Assembly: GCA_036841525.1 (NCBI GenBank)
Contig: DAITVZ010000039.1
Span: 1-44,883, forward strand
Length of the DNA stretch: 44,883 nucleotides
Direction: 5' to 3'
Origin: JAAYEA01 sp012689325
GTDB lineage: Bacteria; Chloroflexota; Anaerolineae; JAAYEA01
The position numbers were made by a program, and so were the translations under genes. Shown piece after piece: positions 22,955 to 36,200 of this stretch (within the stretch, counting starts at the first letter, position 1; each line of letters opens with the position of its first letter). Below the pieces are notes generated by a model. The model was not told the DNA's origin. It ran no database searches and saw only the letters and a program-made list of their open reading frames with translations.

Positions 22955-25900
22955 ATGGCCCAACCACGCCGCGCGTCCAGCCTTGCCCTGGGTTTCACCC
23001 TGCTCATCGCCCTGCTCCTGCTCACCTCCAGCGTCGCCGGCGCCCAGACGGGGCCGCGCGCCCCAGCCCAGTCCGAGCTTCAGGCCGCCTGGGAGCGCCT
23101 CCGCCAGGCCGGCTCCTACCGCTTTGTCTCCACCATCGAGCAGGCGCTCACCCCGCGCCCGCTCCCCGCGCTCATCGGCCAGCGCGACACGCACCTGACC
23201 CTGGAGGCCGATGGCGCCGTCGTCCTCCCCGACCGCTCCTACCTCGAGCTGCGCGTCGCCGGCAACGGGCAGGCGCTCGACCCGGTGGCGCTGCTCCGCG
23301 ACGGCAACCAGGCCTTCCTGGTGCGCGACGGGACGCTCCAGCCGGTGGATGACCCGCTCAGCCTCGCCGCCCCCGCCGCCGATTTCCTCGGCTACCTGGC
23401 CGGCGCCGAGAACGTGGCGCTGCTGGACCCGCCCGAGGGGTGGCCCCAGCTCGCCCGCTACGGGTTCGACCTGAGCGGCCCGCGCCTTGCCGAGTACGTC
23501 CACGCCCAGGCCCAGGCCGCGCTGGAGAGCCAGCCGGGGACGCCCGACGGGGTGGAGCTGCGCCCGTCGTCCAGCCTGGACCGGCTGACCGGCCGGGGCG
23601 AGCTGTGGGTCGACGCCGCGGGGCTGCCGGTGCGCCAGATCCTCGAGATCGCGCTGCCCGAGGCGACGGACGCCTACGACGCCCGGCTGCGCATGGTCGT
23701 GGACCTGAGCGGCGCGGGCCAGGTGGACGCCTTGCCCCGCGCGGCCCAGTCCGCCGACGGGAGCTGGCAACTGCAAGGGACGCTCTCGCTGGGCGAGCGC
23801 CGCCCGCAGGCCGCGCCCGCCCTGGCGCCCGCCGTTTCCACGGCGCCCGCCGTCTCCACGGCGCCCGCCGTCCCGGCGGCTTACGCCCGCGCCCGCTCCC
23901 CGCTCGTGCGCCTCTCGCCCTTTGCCCTGGCGCTCTTTGGCCTCGCCCTCGGCGCGGCGATCCTGCTGCGCTGCTACCGGCGCAACTGGCGGCGCGCCCT
24001 GGCCTGGGTCGCCGGCCTCCTCATCCCGTCCATGCTCTTCGCCCCGCTCCTCCAGGCCGGGCAGGTGGTCCAGTTCACGGAGCGCCAGGCGCTGGCCGCC
24101 GAGGCGCGGGCCGGGTCAGCCGCCCAATTGACGGAGGCGCTGGGCCTGGACGCCCAGCCGTCGCGGGCCGTCCATGCCGCCCCGCGCGCCGCCGCCGAGA
24201 TCGTGGCGCTGGCCCAACAGCAGGCCACGGCCCTGGCCCGCTGCGGCGATGGCTCCACGTCCGAGGACGCCGATGGCGACACCCTCAGCGACGCCGCCGA
24301 GCTCTGCCTGGGCACCAACCCCTACAGCGCCGATACCGACGGCGACGCCCTCCCCGACCAGGTCGAGCTGGCCGGGTTCGAGTGGCAGGGCCGCGCCTGG
24401 ACCAGCGACCCGCTGCGGGTGGACACCAACGGCGACGGCCTCGCCGACGCCCTGGAGTGGTCCGTCACCCACCACCCCTACGGCCAGCGGCCCAGCCCCG
24501 ACGTCGACGGCGACGGAATCCCCAACGTCTGGGATGAGGACGACGACGGCGACGCCGTCCCCGATTGGCTGGACCTCTCGCCCAACGCCGCCACGGGCTA
24601 TACGACCCAGGCCCAGCTCAGCACCGCCGGCGGCGGCTTTGACGGCTACCAGTACATCGAGCTGGCGGTGCGCCCCGCCAACAGCGCCCGCCTCCGCTAC
24701 GCCACCACCGCCCTGGATTGGCCCTATGACGAGCAGGGCAACGTGCAGGACCTCGATGGGTCCGCCGCCGACCTGCGGCTCCTCCCCTTCCTCTGGGTGA
24801 CCACCAACGCCCGCCCCAGCGACGAGCTGGCGGACAAGTACGGCTATAGCATCATGAAGGACGGCGACCGGCACCTCCTGCTCATCCCGCTGATCCCGGT
24901 GCAGGATGGCGGCGACATCGCGGCCTTTTACGCCAAGGTGGCCTACGCCCCCGGCCAGTTGGACGACATCCAGTGGCAGGTCGAGATGATCTGGCTGGCC
25001 CAGGCCCAGGTGGACGAGCGGGTGAACTGGCGCCTCTACACCGACCCGCAGTTGCTGCACCGCTACAGCGACTCCTTTTGCCTCACCGGCTTGCAGGTGG
25101 CCAAGGTGGGGAGCTATGAGGCGGCGCTCATGGGCACCCCCGCCGCGCCGGACGACCTGCGGCTTTTCCAGGGGCTGCTGGGGCTCAACGACACCTTTAT
25201 CGGGCACCAGCGGCTGGAAGGGCAGGACCCCGGCGAGACGGCGCTGCAAGAGATCGCCTCGCGCTTTGCTGCGGGGAGCGGCGCCAGCCTGGTGCACACC
25301 TTTGGCATCCCCGGCGGCTATGTGGTGATGCGCGGCCCGGCCCGCTTCCCGCACCTGGACGCGGGGCTGGCCGGCGTCGGCTCCGAGCTGGTCCCGAACT
25401 ATTTCCGCGACTATGGCTTTTACATGTCGAGCTGGCGGGACGCCGCCGGCAACCCGGTCAAGGCATCGCCGCTGATCCTCGCCTACGAGCAGCAACTGGG
25501 CGTCAAGGACCTGGCGGACCTCACTGGCGGCGGCGCCGGGATCGGCGGCGTCAGCCTGCACGTCAACCTCGCCGACGTGCCGCTCCTGACCACCCGCGGG
25601 CTCCAGTTCCGCATGTACGAGCAGCAGTATCACGAATGGCAGTTGGCGACCCCGGCGCGGATGCTCGAGCTGGTGGAGCAGCGCTACGCGGCGAGCTATG
25701 ACAGCGCCCTGCGCAGCCGCTACCCGGACCTCACCGTCCAGGACGTGCGCCTCATCGCCTATACCGCCTACCTCTGGGCCAGCAGCCCCGTCTATGGCGC
25801 CATCGCCGCCGACGGCCGCCCCCTGGTCCCCGAGTTCCCCGACGAGGCCGCGCTGCTGGCCAGCCGCTCCCTCACCCCGGAAGACGAGGCCATCACCCAG

Positions 25901-28900
25901 ACGCTGATCGACTATGTGGCGCTGTCCACCGGCCTGGCCAACGCCCTGGCCACCGGCGGCTATGCCATGTGGGTCATCTCGGACTCGATCAACCTGCGCG
26001 GCCAGTGGAGCGGGATGAGCCGCGGGGCCAGGGCCTGGGAGGGGCTGGGCTGCGGCCTCTTTGCCGCCTCGGTGCTGGCCAGCACCATCATGGGCGTGAT
26101 CAACGCCATCTGCGACGCCGATTCCACCCAGCCGATGTGCCGCAACCAGGTGGCGCTGGACCTGGCCAACCTGGGGGTGGACAGCCTGGCGCTGCTGGCC
26201 CAGACCCAATACGTCTGCGCGCTGATCATCAGCGCCGCCAAGGGGACGCTGGAGGCCGCCTCCAAGGCGGCGCTCGCCGCGCAAGGCGTCGGCATGGTCA
26301 TCGGCATCCTGGTCACCTGGACCACCTTTGCCTTCACCGTGGTCGGCAGCCGGGGCGACCCGGTCACCTGGCGCGTGGCGCTGGGGCTGGCCATCGTCAC
26401 CACCATCTGGATGATCGTCCTCTTTGCCATCAATTTCATCCCGCTGGTAGGGCAGATCATCTCGGCGGTCCTGGCCCTCATCGACCAGATCGTCTCGTTC
26501 TTCACCGGCATTTTTGCCGGCGAGTCCTGGAGCATCGCCGCCGTCGTGCTCAAGCTCTTTTACGACGCCAAGCCGCTCACCGCCGTCGGCGACATCAAGA
26601 TCGACACGTTCGATTCCGCCCTCACCAAGCCCGCGCTGGGGCTGATCGCCGGCAACACCTTCAAGGTCACTGCCCGCGCGCTCGGCTGGATCACCAAGAC
26701 GGACCAGGGCAACGACGACGACCTGCTGGCCAGCTATGTCCAGGGGCAGCTCGTCTCCGATGGGGCGTCCTTTGCCAGCCAGGACATGAGCGGGGCCCGC
26801 GCCTGCGCGGTGGTCAACGGCGCGCTCCGCTGCGAAAACACCGCCGCCCTGGGCTATGCCCTGGCCGCGGACATCAACGGCGCCGTCCAGTTCCTGACCC
26901 AGTTCAGCTATCAGGTGCTCTGGGCCGAGTACGGCCTCTATGGCGCCTTCCGCTGGAAGACCCACACGGCGCAGGGCGTGCTGCCGGACCCCGAGGCCGA
27001 AGGTTATGTCAAGCCAGAGCCAGCCACCATCTATCTCGACGTCCTGCCGGATACCCTCGACGGGCTGTGGAACTGGTCCAAGCTCGTGAACCCGGATCGC
27101 GATGGCGACGGCCTGACCAACGCGCAGGAGGCCACCGCCGGGACCAACGCGACCCTCTGGGACAGCGACGGCGACGGCCTCTCCGACGGCTGGGAGTGGG
27201 ACCGGCTCGCCGCGCTGGGGGCTCGCCCGGCCCGCGCCGATAGCGACGGCGACGGCCTCTCCGACGGCGACGAGGTCGCCCTGGGCACGCGGCCCGACCT
27301 GGCCGATACCGACGGCGACGGCCTGCCGGACGGCCAGGAGGTCCGCCGCCTGGACGCCGCGGGCGCCTGGGTCGGCGGCTGGTCCGTGACCCTCCCCGGC
27401 GGCGCGACGATCTGGGTCCGGTCCGATCCCTTGCAGGCCGACGCCGACCAGGACGGGCTGAACGACGCCGAGGAAAAGCGCAACGGCCTCAGCCCCCACG
27501 CGCCCAACCAGGCCACCCCCACCCTGACGCTGGACGTGGCCCCGCTTGCGGGGATCCCCGGCGCCAAGACCGGCCTCTTCCTCCTGCCCGGCGACGCCGT
27601 CACCGCGACCATCCACCTGGCCAACTGGGCCGCCGCCGCGGTCACCACGACCCTTTCGCTGGCCCTGCCCGCCTTCCTCTCCGACGTGCGCGTCGGGGAC
27701 CTTACGGGCTCGCGGACCATCCCCGCGCAGGGCTCCGGCGGCGCCTATACCTGGTCGTTCGCCGCGCCCAACCAGCTCGCGCTCTATGAGGTGGTCTCGG
27801 CCACCGTCACCGCGCGGATCGCGGTGGGGGCCGGCTCGGGGAGCGGCGCCTTGGCCGTGAGCCTGCCCCATGGCGGGCTGGCGCTCGGCGAGAGCGTCCC
27901 CGTCGTCCTGGATAGCGACAACCCCGCCGTGGCCATCATCGCCCCAACGGACGGCGCGCTGCTCACCGGCGCGAGCTATGTCGTGGGCGGCGGCGCCAGC
28001 GACCCCACCACCTGGGTGGAGGGCGTCTGGCTCAGCGCCGTCGCCGAGGGCTCGGCGCCCAGCTACGAGCCCGTCAGCGGCCTCGCCCCTTGGGCCGCCA
28101 CCTGGAGCCCGCCCGGCGACGGGCGCTATACGCTGCAAGCCCGGGCGGCGGACGCCCTGGGCCACGAGAGCGTCTCCGCCGCGGTGCGCGTCACCGTGGA
28201 CAACACCCCGCCCAGCGCGACGCTGGCGGTGGGCAGCTATGTCACCGGCGGCACCACCACCATCCCGCTGCGGGGCGCCGCCGACGACAACCTCTCCGGC
28301 GTGGAGCGGGTGCAGCTTTCGATCAACGGCCAGCCCTGGCGCAGCGTCGCCCTGAGCGGCGCGGGGACCACCCACGCCGACTGGTCCTACGATTGGGTCG
28401 TGAGCGGCGAGGCCCAGGGCGAGCACCTGGTGGAGCTGCGCGCCGCCGACCGCGCGGGCAACGCCAGCGCCATCGTCTCCCAGCGGATCGTGGTGGACCG
28501 CGTGCCCCCGGCCAGCTATCTGACCGGCGGGGCCGCTCCCGACGCGCCGCCGGCGGTGCCGGTGGGGCAGCCGCTGATCCTCGCCGGCGTGGCCGACGAG
28601 GGCGGCCACCTGCCGCTCCCCGCCCGCCCCGCCGAGCTGCGCGTCGGCATGGACGTCTATGACGACGCCACGGTCTGGCTGGGCCTTTCCAGCGCCAGCG
28701 AGACCAGCGCAAGCGGCGTCAGCGCCGCCGCCACCGCCGCCGCCTGGCTGGGCGACCTGAACGGCGACCGCCTGGCCGACCTGGCCGTGGGCCTGCCGGC
28801 GGCGCGGGGCGGCCGCGGCGAGGTGACGGTGGTTTATGGGCGCTCGGGCGATTGGCCCGCGCCGCCGAACCCGGAGCCCCTGGCCGAGAGCCGCGCGCGG

Positions 28901-30140
28901 CTCGTCGGCGCCGCCGGGGCGGGGCTGGGCGCGCTGCTCGCCGCCGCCGGCGACGCCAACGGCGACGGCCTGGCCGACCTGCTGGTCGGCGAGGCGGACA
29001 GCGACCGCGCCTACCTGGTGCGCGGGCTCCCCGGCGCCCTGGGCGAGCTGGCCCTGGACGAGGCGCCCTCCGGCTATCGCACCCTCTTGCGGGCCCCGGC
29101 GGCCATCACGGCGCTGGCGGGCGCCGGCGACGTGGACGGCGACGGCCTCGATGACCTGCTGGTCGCCGCCGGCGGCGCCGCCTACCTGCTGCTGGCCCCC
29201 GGCGCCGCCTGGCCCGCCACGGTGGACGTCGCCGCCGACGCCGCCGCCTCCTGGAGCGGCGTCACGGGCGCCCTGGGCGTGGGCGATATCAACGGCGACC
29301 AGCTCGCCGACTGGGCCGTGACCGCCCCCGGCGAGGTGCGGCTGCACCTGGGCAACGGCGCGGCGCTCTCGGCCACGCCCGTGGCGACCTGGACCTCCGC
29401 CGACGCCGCCCCGCGCGTCGCCGCCGTGGGCGACGCCAACGCCGACGGCTTCGCCGACCTCCTCTATACCGACGGCGCGCTGCGCATCCTGGTGTTGGGC
29501 AGCGCCGACACCTGGAGCTGGTCCACGCGCACCCTGGCCGGCTATGACGGGCTGGTGGCCGCCCCCGGCGACGTGGACGGCGACGGCTGGAGCGACCTGC
29601 TGCTCGGGCGCGCCAGCGGCGTCGTGGAGCTGATCCGCCCCACCCCCGGCATCGTCTTTCGGACGGCGGCGACCATCTCGGGCGTGGCGGGCGCGGCCCA
29701 GGCGCCCTACGCCGCCGGGGCCGACCTCAACGCGGACGGCTCCTCCGACCTGTTTTTGATCCCCACGGCGGCCGCGGCGGAAGCGGGGGGCTTTGCGCCC
29801 CTGGCCGCGGCCCGCGCGGACCACATCGCGCCCGCGGCGCTGCCCCAGGCGGCGGCCGGGACGGCGACCCGCTCGGCCAACCTGGACCGGGACGGCGTCT
29901 CCCTCGGCGCGCTGACGGGGATCGCCCGCTACGTGGATGACGACGGCGGCTGCGCGGGGAACGCCCCCTGCGCCGCCAGCATCCAGGCGGCGGTGGACGC
30001 CGCCAGCGCGGGCGACACCATCCTCGTCTATCCGGGCGTCTACGGCCCCGTCGCCATCCGCGGCGTGGACCACCTGACCATCCGCGGCGTCGACCCCGAT
30101 GCGGTCTTTATCGACGCCGGCGGCATCGCGGACGATGCCG
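22955..30140 (+). CDS. Giant secreted multidomain protein, N-terminal part (runs into gap)
   Basis: About 2,395 residues to the gap. ATG 22955 begins a signal peptide (LALGFTLLIALLLLTSSVAGA). A LolA/LppX-like beta domain (about 35-245) precedes two membrane helices (about 325-372) separated by a basic loop RCYRRNWRRA. Ca-binding DxDGDxxxD repeats (type 3 thrombospondin-like) lie at about 430-545 and again at 1380-1515. A cluster of hydrophobic helices lies at about 990-1200 (for example MVIGILVTWTTFAFTVVG). Then a DUF11/CARDB-like segment, Ig-like domains (about 1660-1850), at least six FG-GAP integrin-like repeats such as LGDLNGDRLADLAVGLP (about 1930-2280), and the start of a right-handed beta-helix before the gap. 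Almost certainly continues in the 30241-38532 frame. Confidence 0.88.
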
Positions 30141-30240
30141 NNNNNNNNNNNNNNNNNNNNNNNNNNNNNNNNNNNNNNNNNNNNNNNNNNNNNNNNNNNN
30201 NNNNNNNNNNNNNNNNNNNNNNNNNNNNNNNNNNNNNNNN

Positions 30241-33200
30241 GAGACCCTGCTGGAGCGGGTGGTGATCCACTCGACCCAGTACCCCGTGACCATGACCCGC
30301 GCGGCGGCGCTGACCATCGCCGATAGCACCCTGGTCTCCGATGGCGACCCGGGCCGCTCCATCCTGCGCGTCGAGCCGGAGCCGGACCCCACCCGCTATG
30401 CCTGGACCGCGGACCGGGCGGTGGCCCTGCCCGGCGCCAGCGCCCAGCCCCCCGCGGCCAGCGCGGCGCTGTGGGGCGCGGGCGGCCAGCTCTACGCGGC
30501 GCCCGGCGGCGCGAGCCGGCAGGTCTACGCCCTGACCCCCGCGCTCCCCGGCCAGGGCGCTTGGACCCCGGCCTATCCGCTCAAGCACTATCTCCCCGGC
30601 AACGGCGGGGCCAGCCTGGTCCCCAACGGCGACGCCCTGCACCAACTGCACAGCACGCTCCATTGGCCCAAGCTGGGCGGCCCCGCCAACGGCGAGATCA
30701 ACGCCATCGCCCTGGCGCCCAACGGCGACATCTATGTGGGGGGCCAGTTCACCCAGATCGGCGGCGTCACCGCCTACAACGTGGCCCGCTGGGACGGCGC
30801 GCAGTGGCATTCCCTGGGCGCGGGGCTGGAAAACGGCGTGAACAACGTCGTCAACGCCCTGGCGGTGGACCAGCGCGGCACCGTCTATGTGGGCGGCTGG
30901 TTCACCAAGGCGGGCCAGCTCGACGTCGGCTACCTGGCGGGCTGGAACGGCTCGTCCTGGTTCCTGCTGGGCGCGCCCGGCGTCGATCCCGCCAGCGCCC
31001 TGAACGGCGTCAACGGGCCGGTGCACGCCCTGCTCTGGCTGCAAGACCCCAACCCGAACTTTATCGGCGCCCTCTATATCGGCGGCGCGTTCTCCCAGGC
31101 TCGCGGGTGGGACCCGACCGGCACGTTTCACACCGGCTGGCTCGCGCCCAACATCGTCGCCTGGTACGCCGACTGCGCCAACCCCGGGGGGTGCTATAAC
31201 GCCCCGGGCAAGCCGAACGGGTCGGTGCGCAGCCTGGCGCTGCTCCCCGGCAGCGGCCCGAACCAGACCATCCTGCTGGGCGGCACCTTTACCCAGGTGG
31301 ATACCCGCTTCGACGGCAGCGTGATCCTCCCCGCCAACCACGCGGCGACCTTTACGACCAACGTGTACCTCTGGTCGGCGCTGGGCGCGGGCGTCCCCGA
31401 CCCCGTCACCACCCTGGCCGTGGACCCCCTCTCGGGCGACTGCTATGCCGCCAGCCGCGAGATGGGCGCCACGGGCATCCATCGCTGGGACGGCGCGAGC
31501 TGGACGCTGGCGAGCGGCGTCAGCGGGCAGTTCTCCGCCCTCGCCGCCGACGGCGGGGGCAGCATCTATGCCGGCCGCCTGGTCGACGGCGCTGTTTATG
31601 TCAAGCCCTGGGACGCGAGCGACTTTCAGCTCCTGGGGACCGAGGCCCCCGGCGGCTACACCTATTACTGGACCGGCGCCCTGGCCGCGGACGCCGATGG
31701 GCACGTCTATGCGGCGCCCGTCGCCTCGGGCCCCGGCGTGCTCCTGAGCGGCCTCAGCCGCTGGGCCCGCGCGGGCCACTATCGCCGCGACCCCGCCACC
31801 GGCGCCTGGCTCCAGCTCGCCTATCAGGCGCCCCCCACTTCCTCCCTCTGGTGGACCTCGGTGGTGGGCGATGGCGCGGGGAACCTCTATGCCCTCTGGG
31901 GCAGCTACACCAGCGCCAAGCTCTACCGCTACGACGCCGCGACCAACACCTGGGCGCAGCTCGCCTACCCGACGCTGCTCTTCGACTATCGGGCGCTGGC
32001 CTGGGCCCAGGGCTCGCTCTATGCCCTGGGGCACTCGGACTCGGCCTGGGGCGAGGTGTGGTACCTCTACCGCAGCACCCCCGGCGGGCCGAGCTGGGAG
32101 CAGCGGGCCATGCCCCCGCTCCCCGCGGGCGCCGCGACCGGCGACGGGCTCGTCTGGCAGTGGGACGGCGCCGACCACCTCTACATGCTGAGCCAGGGCG
32201 GCGCGCGGCTCGATCGTTATCGCATCAGCGCCAACGCCTGGGAGCCGCTCCCCGCCCCGGCGCTCTCCTTCACCACCGCCGGCGGCCCGACCCTGGCCCG
32301 GCTCGGCCAGCACCTCTATCTCTACGCCGCGCCGGGGAGCGGGCTGGGCACGAACCTGCTGCGCTATGGCCGCGTCGGCCTCCCCGACCAGCGGCTCACG
32401 ATCCGCGGGACCGCCTTCGTCGCCCCGCTGGGCGCGCCGGTCCCCTTCTGGACCAACCTGAACCCCATCGGCGGCGATTACGCCTTCCGGGTGCAGGCCG
32501 GCGCCGATAACGCCTATGCGGCCCAGACCGGCGCGGCCTGGCTGCCCGGCCTGCCGGCGGGGGCCAGCGCGCTGACCCTGGCGCAGGCGGATTTTGTGGA
32601 CGCCGCCGACGGGGTCTATCGCCTGGGCGCGGGCTCGGTGCTGGCCGCGGGGTACCATCGCCGCCTGGCCGAGGCCCACGTCTATCCCGCGCTCGCCGCC
32701 TGCGACCGCTGCGGCGCGGGCGGCGACCTCGTCTGGGGCCAGACGGCCTTTGGCGAGATCGCCGAGGCGGTGGCCAGCGGCGCGGCGCGCGTCCTGGTCC
32801 ATCCGGGGCGCTATCCCCAGCCGTTCCACCTGGTCTCGGGCGTGGAGGTGCTGGGCTATGGCGCGGGCGTGACCATCGTCGAGGCGCCCAGCGGCGGCTC
32901 GGGCGCGCTGGTCCGGGCCGAGGGCGTGGCCGGGGCCGTCGTGGCCCGGCTGACCCTCTCCGGCAGCGCCGACTGGGAGGGGCTGCGCGTCGAGGACGGG
33001 GCGCGGGGGATCACCCTGGCCCGCAGCATCGTGCGCGACGCCTCCACCGGCGTGCGCCTGCGCGGCGATAGCGCCGTCGAGCTCGTCCACAACACCATCG
33101 TCAAGAACGTCGACGGCGTGACCGCCGAGGGCGCCACCCCCGTGGACCTGCGCAACACCATCCTGGCCTACAACGCGGGCATCGGCCTGACCTACGGCGC

Positions 33201-36200
33201 GCCCAGCCAGCTCACCAACAACTATAACGGGTACTGGGGCAACGGCGCGGCGATGAGCCCGCTGGGCGCCGGGCCGGGCAACCTCTTTGCCGACCCGCGC
33301 TTTGCGGACGCCGCCGCCCACGACTATAGCCTGGGCGAGGGCTCGCCGCTGATCGACGCCGGCGCGCCCGGCGACCCCACCCCGCCCGGGACCGGCGGCC
33401 GCGCCGACATCGGCTGCCTGGAATACGGCGGCGCCGCCTTTTACGCCGACCAGGGCTACGGCCCGGCGGCGCTCAACGACGGGCTCACCTGGGGCGTGGA
33501 CGCCTTTGGCTCCATCCAGGCCGCGCTGGACGCCGCCCAGGACGCCCTGGCGGGGCTGCAGGGGGCCATCCCCAGCGGCGGCTATCGCGTGGGCGTGGGG
33601 CCGGGAACCTGGTTCGAGCGGGTGAGCGTGCCCAGCCACGTGCAGCTCCTCGGCTCGGGCGCCGAGCGCTCCACCATCGACGCGGGCCACGCCGGCAGCG
33701 CCGTGACCTTGGACGGCGTGGTGGAATCGGGCGTCTCGGGCTTTACCCTGCAAGGCGCCGACGCGGGCGGGGCGGGCGTCTCGGTCGCCCACGCCTCCAA
33801 CCAGGTGCGGATCAGCCGCAACGTGATCCGCCAGAACGCCTCCCAAGGCGTCCGCTGGAGCGGGCGGTCGTCGGGGAGCGTCGCCTTTAACACCATCGTG
33901 GACAACGGCGGCGCCGGCGTGCTGGTGGAGGGCCCGGCCTGCTGGGCCGAGGCGCGCAACAATATCCTCTCCGGCAACCTGTGGGGGCTGCGCGCCGTCT
34001 CGGGCGGGCTGCTCCGCAACGCCTATAACCTGCTGGACAACGCCACGGACCTGGACGGCGCCGTCGCCGGCGAGGGGACCGTGATCGGCGATCCGGCCTT
34101 GGCGGGATCGGGGTATTACACCCTCTCGACCGCCTCGCCCGCCGTGGACGCGGCGGACCCGCGGGCGGCCGCGCCCGCGGGCGGCGGGGTGCGCGCCGAC
34201 CTGGGCTACCGGGAGCTGCTGGCCAGCCCGCTGGCCCTGGTGCTGGGGCCGCAGGTCCATTCCACCGTCACGGCCAACTCGGGCGTGGCGCGGGTGGAGG
34301 TCGGCTGGCGGCTCGTCGCCGACGCGACGCAGCCGGTCACCGCCACCCTGCCCCTGGCCTGGACCACGCTGAACGCGCCCGTCGCGGGCGAGCCGCTGCA
34401 CTTTTGGAGCGCCCCGCTGACCCCGGGCGCGGCGGGGCTCTACCGGGTCTATACCCGGGCCGCCGACGCCGCGGGGAACGCGGAAACGGACGAGGCCGAC
34501 TGGTACGCCGGGGCGGTGGCGGCGGACGCCACGCCGCCGGCGATGGGCTGGGTCACGCCGCCCCCCGCCACCACCGGCGCGCCGGCGGTCTGGGTCGTCG
34601 CCGAGGCCAGCGACTATGTGGACGACGGGTCAGGGCCGCGCTTTGCCGTGGCCGAGGTCTCTTTCCAGATCACCGGCCCGAGCGGCGCGGCCAGCTATCC
34701 CGCCGCCTGGGTCGACGATGGCTGGGACGAGGCCAGCGGCGCGCCGCGGCGCTTTGCCGCCTGGGTGCCGCTGGACCGCGCCGGCAGCCACAGCCTGTTC
34801 GCCGTGGCGGCGGACGAGGCGGGGCATCGCGCGGCGAGCGCGGCGCGCGCCATCTGGGCGAGCGGCTCCGGCCCCGTGGCCGCCATCACGCGCCCGGCGA
34901 GCCCGGCCAGCGCGCCCGCCCGGGAGATCACCGTGGAGGGCTATGCCCGCTTTGACGCGCTGGACGGAGTCGGCGAGGTGGCGGTGAGCGTGGACGGCGG
35001 CGCGGCGACGCCCGCCGTGCTGGCCGCTCCCCGCGCCGGGCTGTCCGCCTGGAGCGCGGCCATCGTCCTGCCCGACCTGGAGGGCTTGCATACCGTGGCC
35101 GCCGTCCCCAGCCGCGGGGGCGTCTCCGGCGGCGCCAGCGCCATCACCGTGCGGCTGGACCGGGAGGCGCCCGCGCTGGCCGTCAGCCAGCCCGCCGCCG
35201 GGGCCTATGTGACCGAGACGGTGACCTTTGCCGGGACCGCCGCCGATTCCGGCAGCGGCCTGGCGCGGGTGGAGGTCAGCGTGGACGGCGGGGCCGTCTG
35301 GCGGGCGGCCTCGCTCGCCGGCGGCGCCTGGAGCCTGAGCTGGCCGCTGGCCGGCTGGCAGGATTTCGTCAGCTACCCGGCGCGGGTGCGCGCCGTGGAC
35401 CGCGCGGGCCACGCGACGGCGGTCGCCTGCCCCATCACCCTGGATAGCCTGCCGCCCGACGGGCTGGCGCCGGTGGCGTTCAGCGCGCCGGTCGGCCAGC
35501 ACCTGGACCGCGGCGCCGTGCTGGAGATCGCCTGGCCGACGCCGGTGGACGCCAGCGGCGTCGTGGAGACGCTCCTGGCGGTGGATCGCCAGCCGGAGAA
35601 CGCGCCGAGCGCCCCCGTGGCGGGGAACGCGCGCAGCGTGACGCTGGACGCCGCGGGGGACTGGTACGCCCACCTGGCGGCGCGCGACGGCGCGGGGAAC
35701 GAGACCCTCGCCCACTATGGCCCCTGGCGCGTGCGCGACATGGCCAACCCGACCTTTGCCGCCCGCCGCCAGTCCATCGTGCTGGACGGGCTGATCGACA
35801 CCGCCCACGACGAATGGCGGCCCGGCGACCTGGTGGGGCTCGACGCCCGCTCCGGCCAGCCGCAAGCGCTGTATGTCACCTGGGACGGCCAGGCGATCTA
35901 TCTCGGCTGGAGCGGCGCCTGGTGGACGCTGGACGGCACGCTGTGGGCCTACCTGGACGTGGCCGACGGCGGCGTCACCCTCGACGTCCCCGAGCAGCGC
36001 GCCCTGCCCTTCGCCGCCGACCTGGCCGTCCAGATCGAGGGCCCGGAGCTGGGCACGCTCTGGCGCTACACCGGCGGGGCGTGGCAGACGGACGCGCTCG
36101 ACTTTGCCCACGGCCCGGCCGGCGACGCCGAGGCGCGGGTCCCCTGGAGCGTCGCCGCGGACCGGGCGGTGCGGCTGGTGGCCTTTGCCCTGCCGCGGGG

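Noticed and set aside
24116..30073. Very long minus-strand open frame opposite the giant gene
   Set aside because: The codon-position GC pattern of this very GC-rich DNA leaves antisense frames open. The translation is rich in Arg, Gly, Ala and His with no domain, and the plus strand has clear domains. The same applies to 30040-34401 and 34630-38187 on the minus strand.
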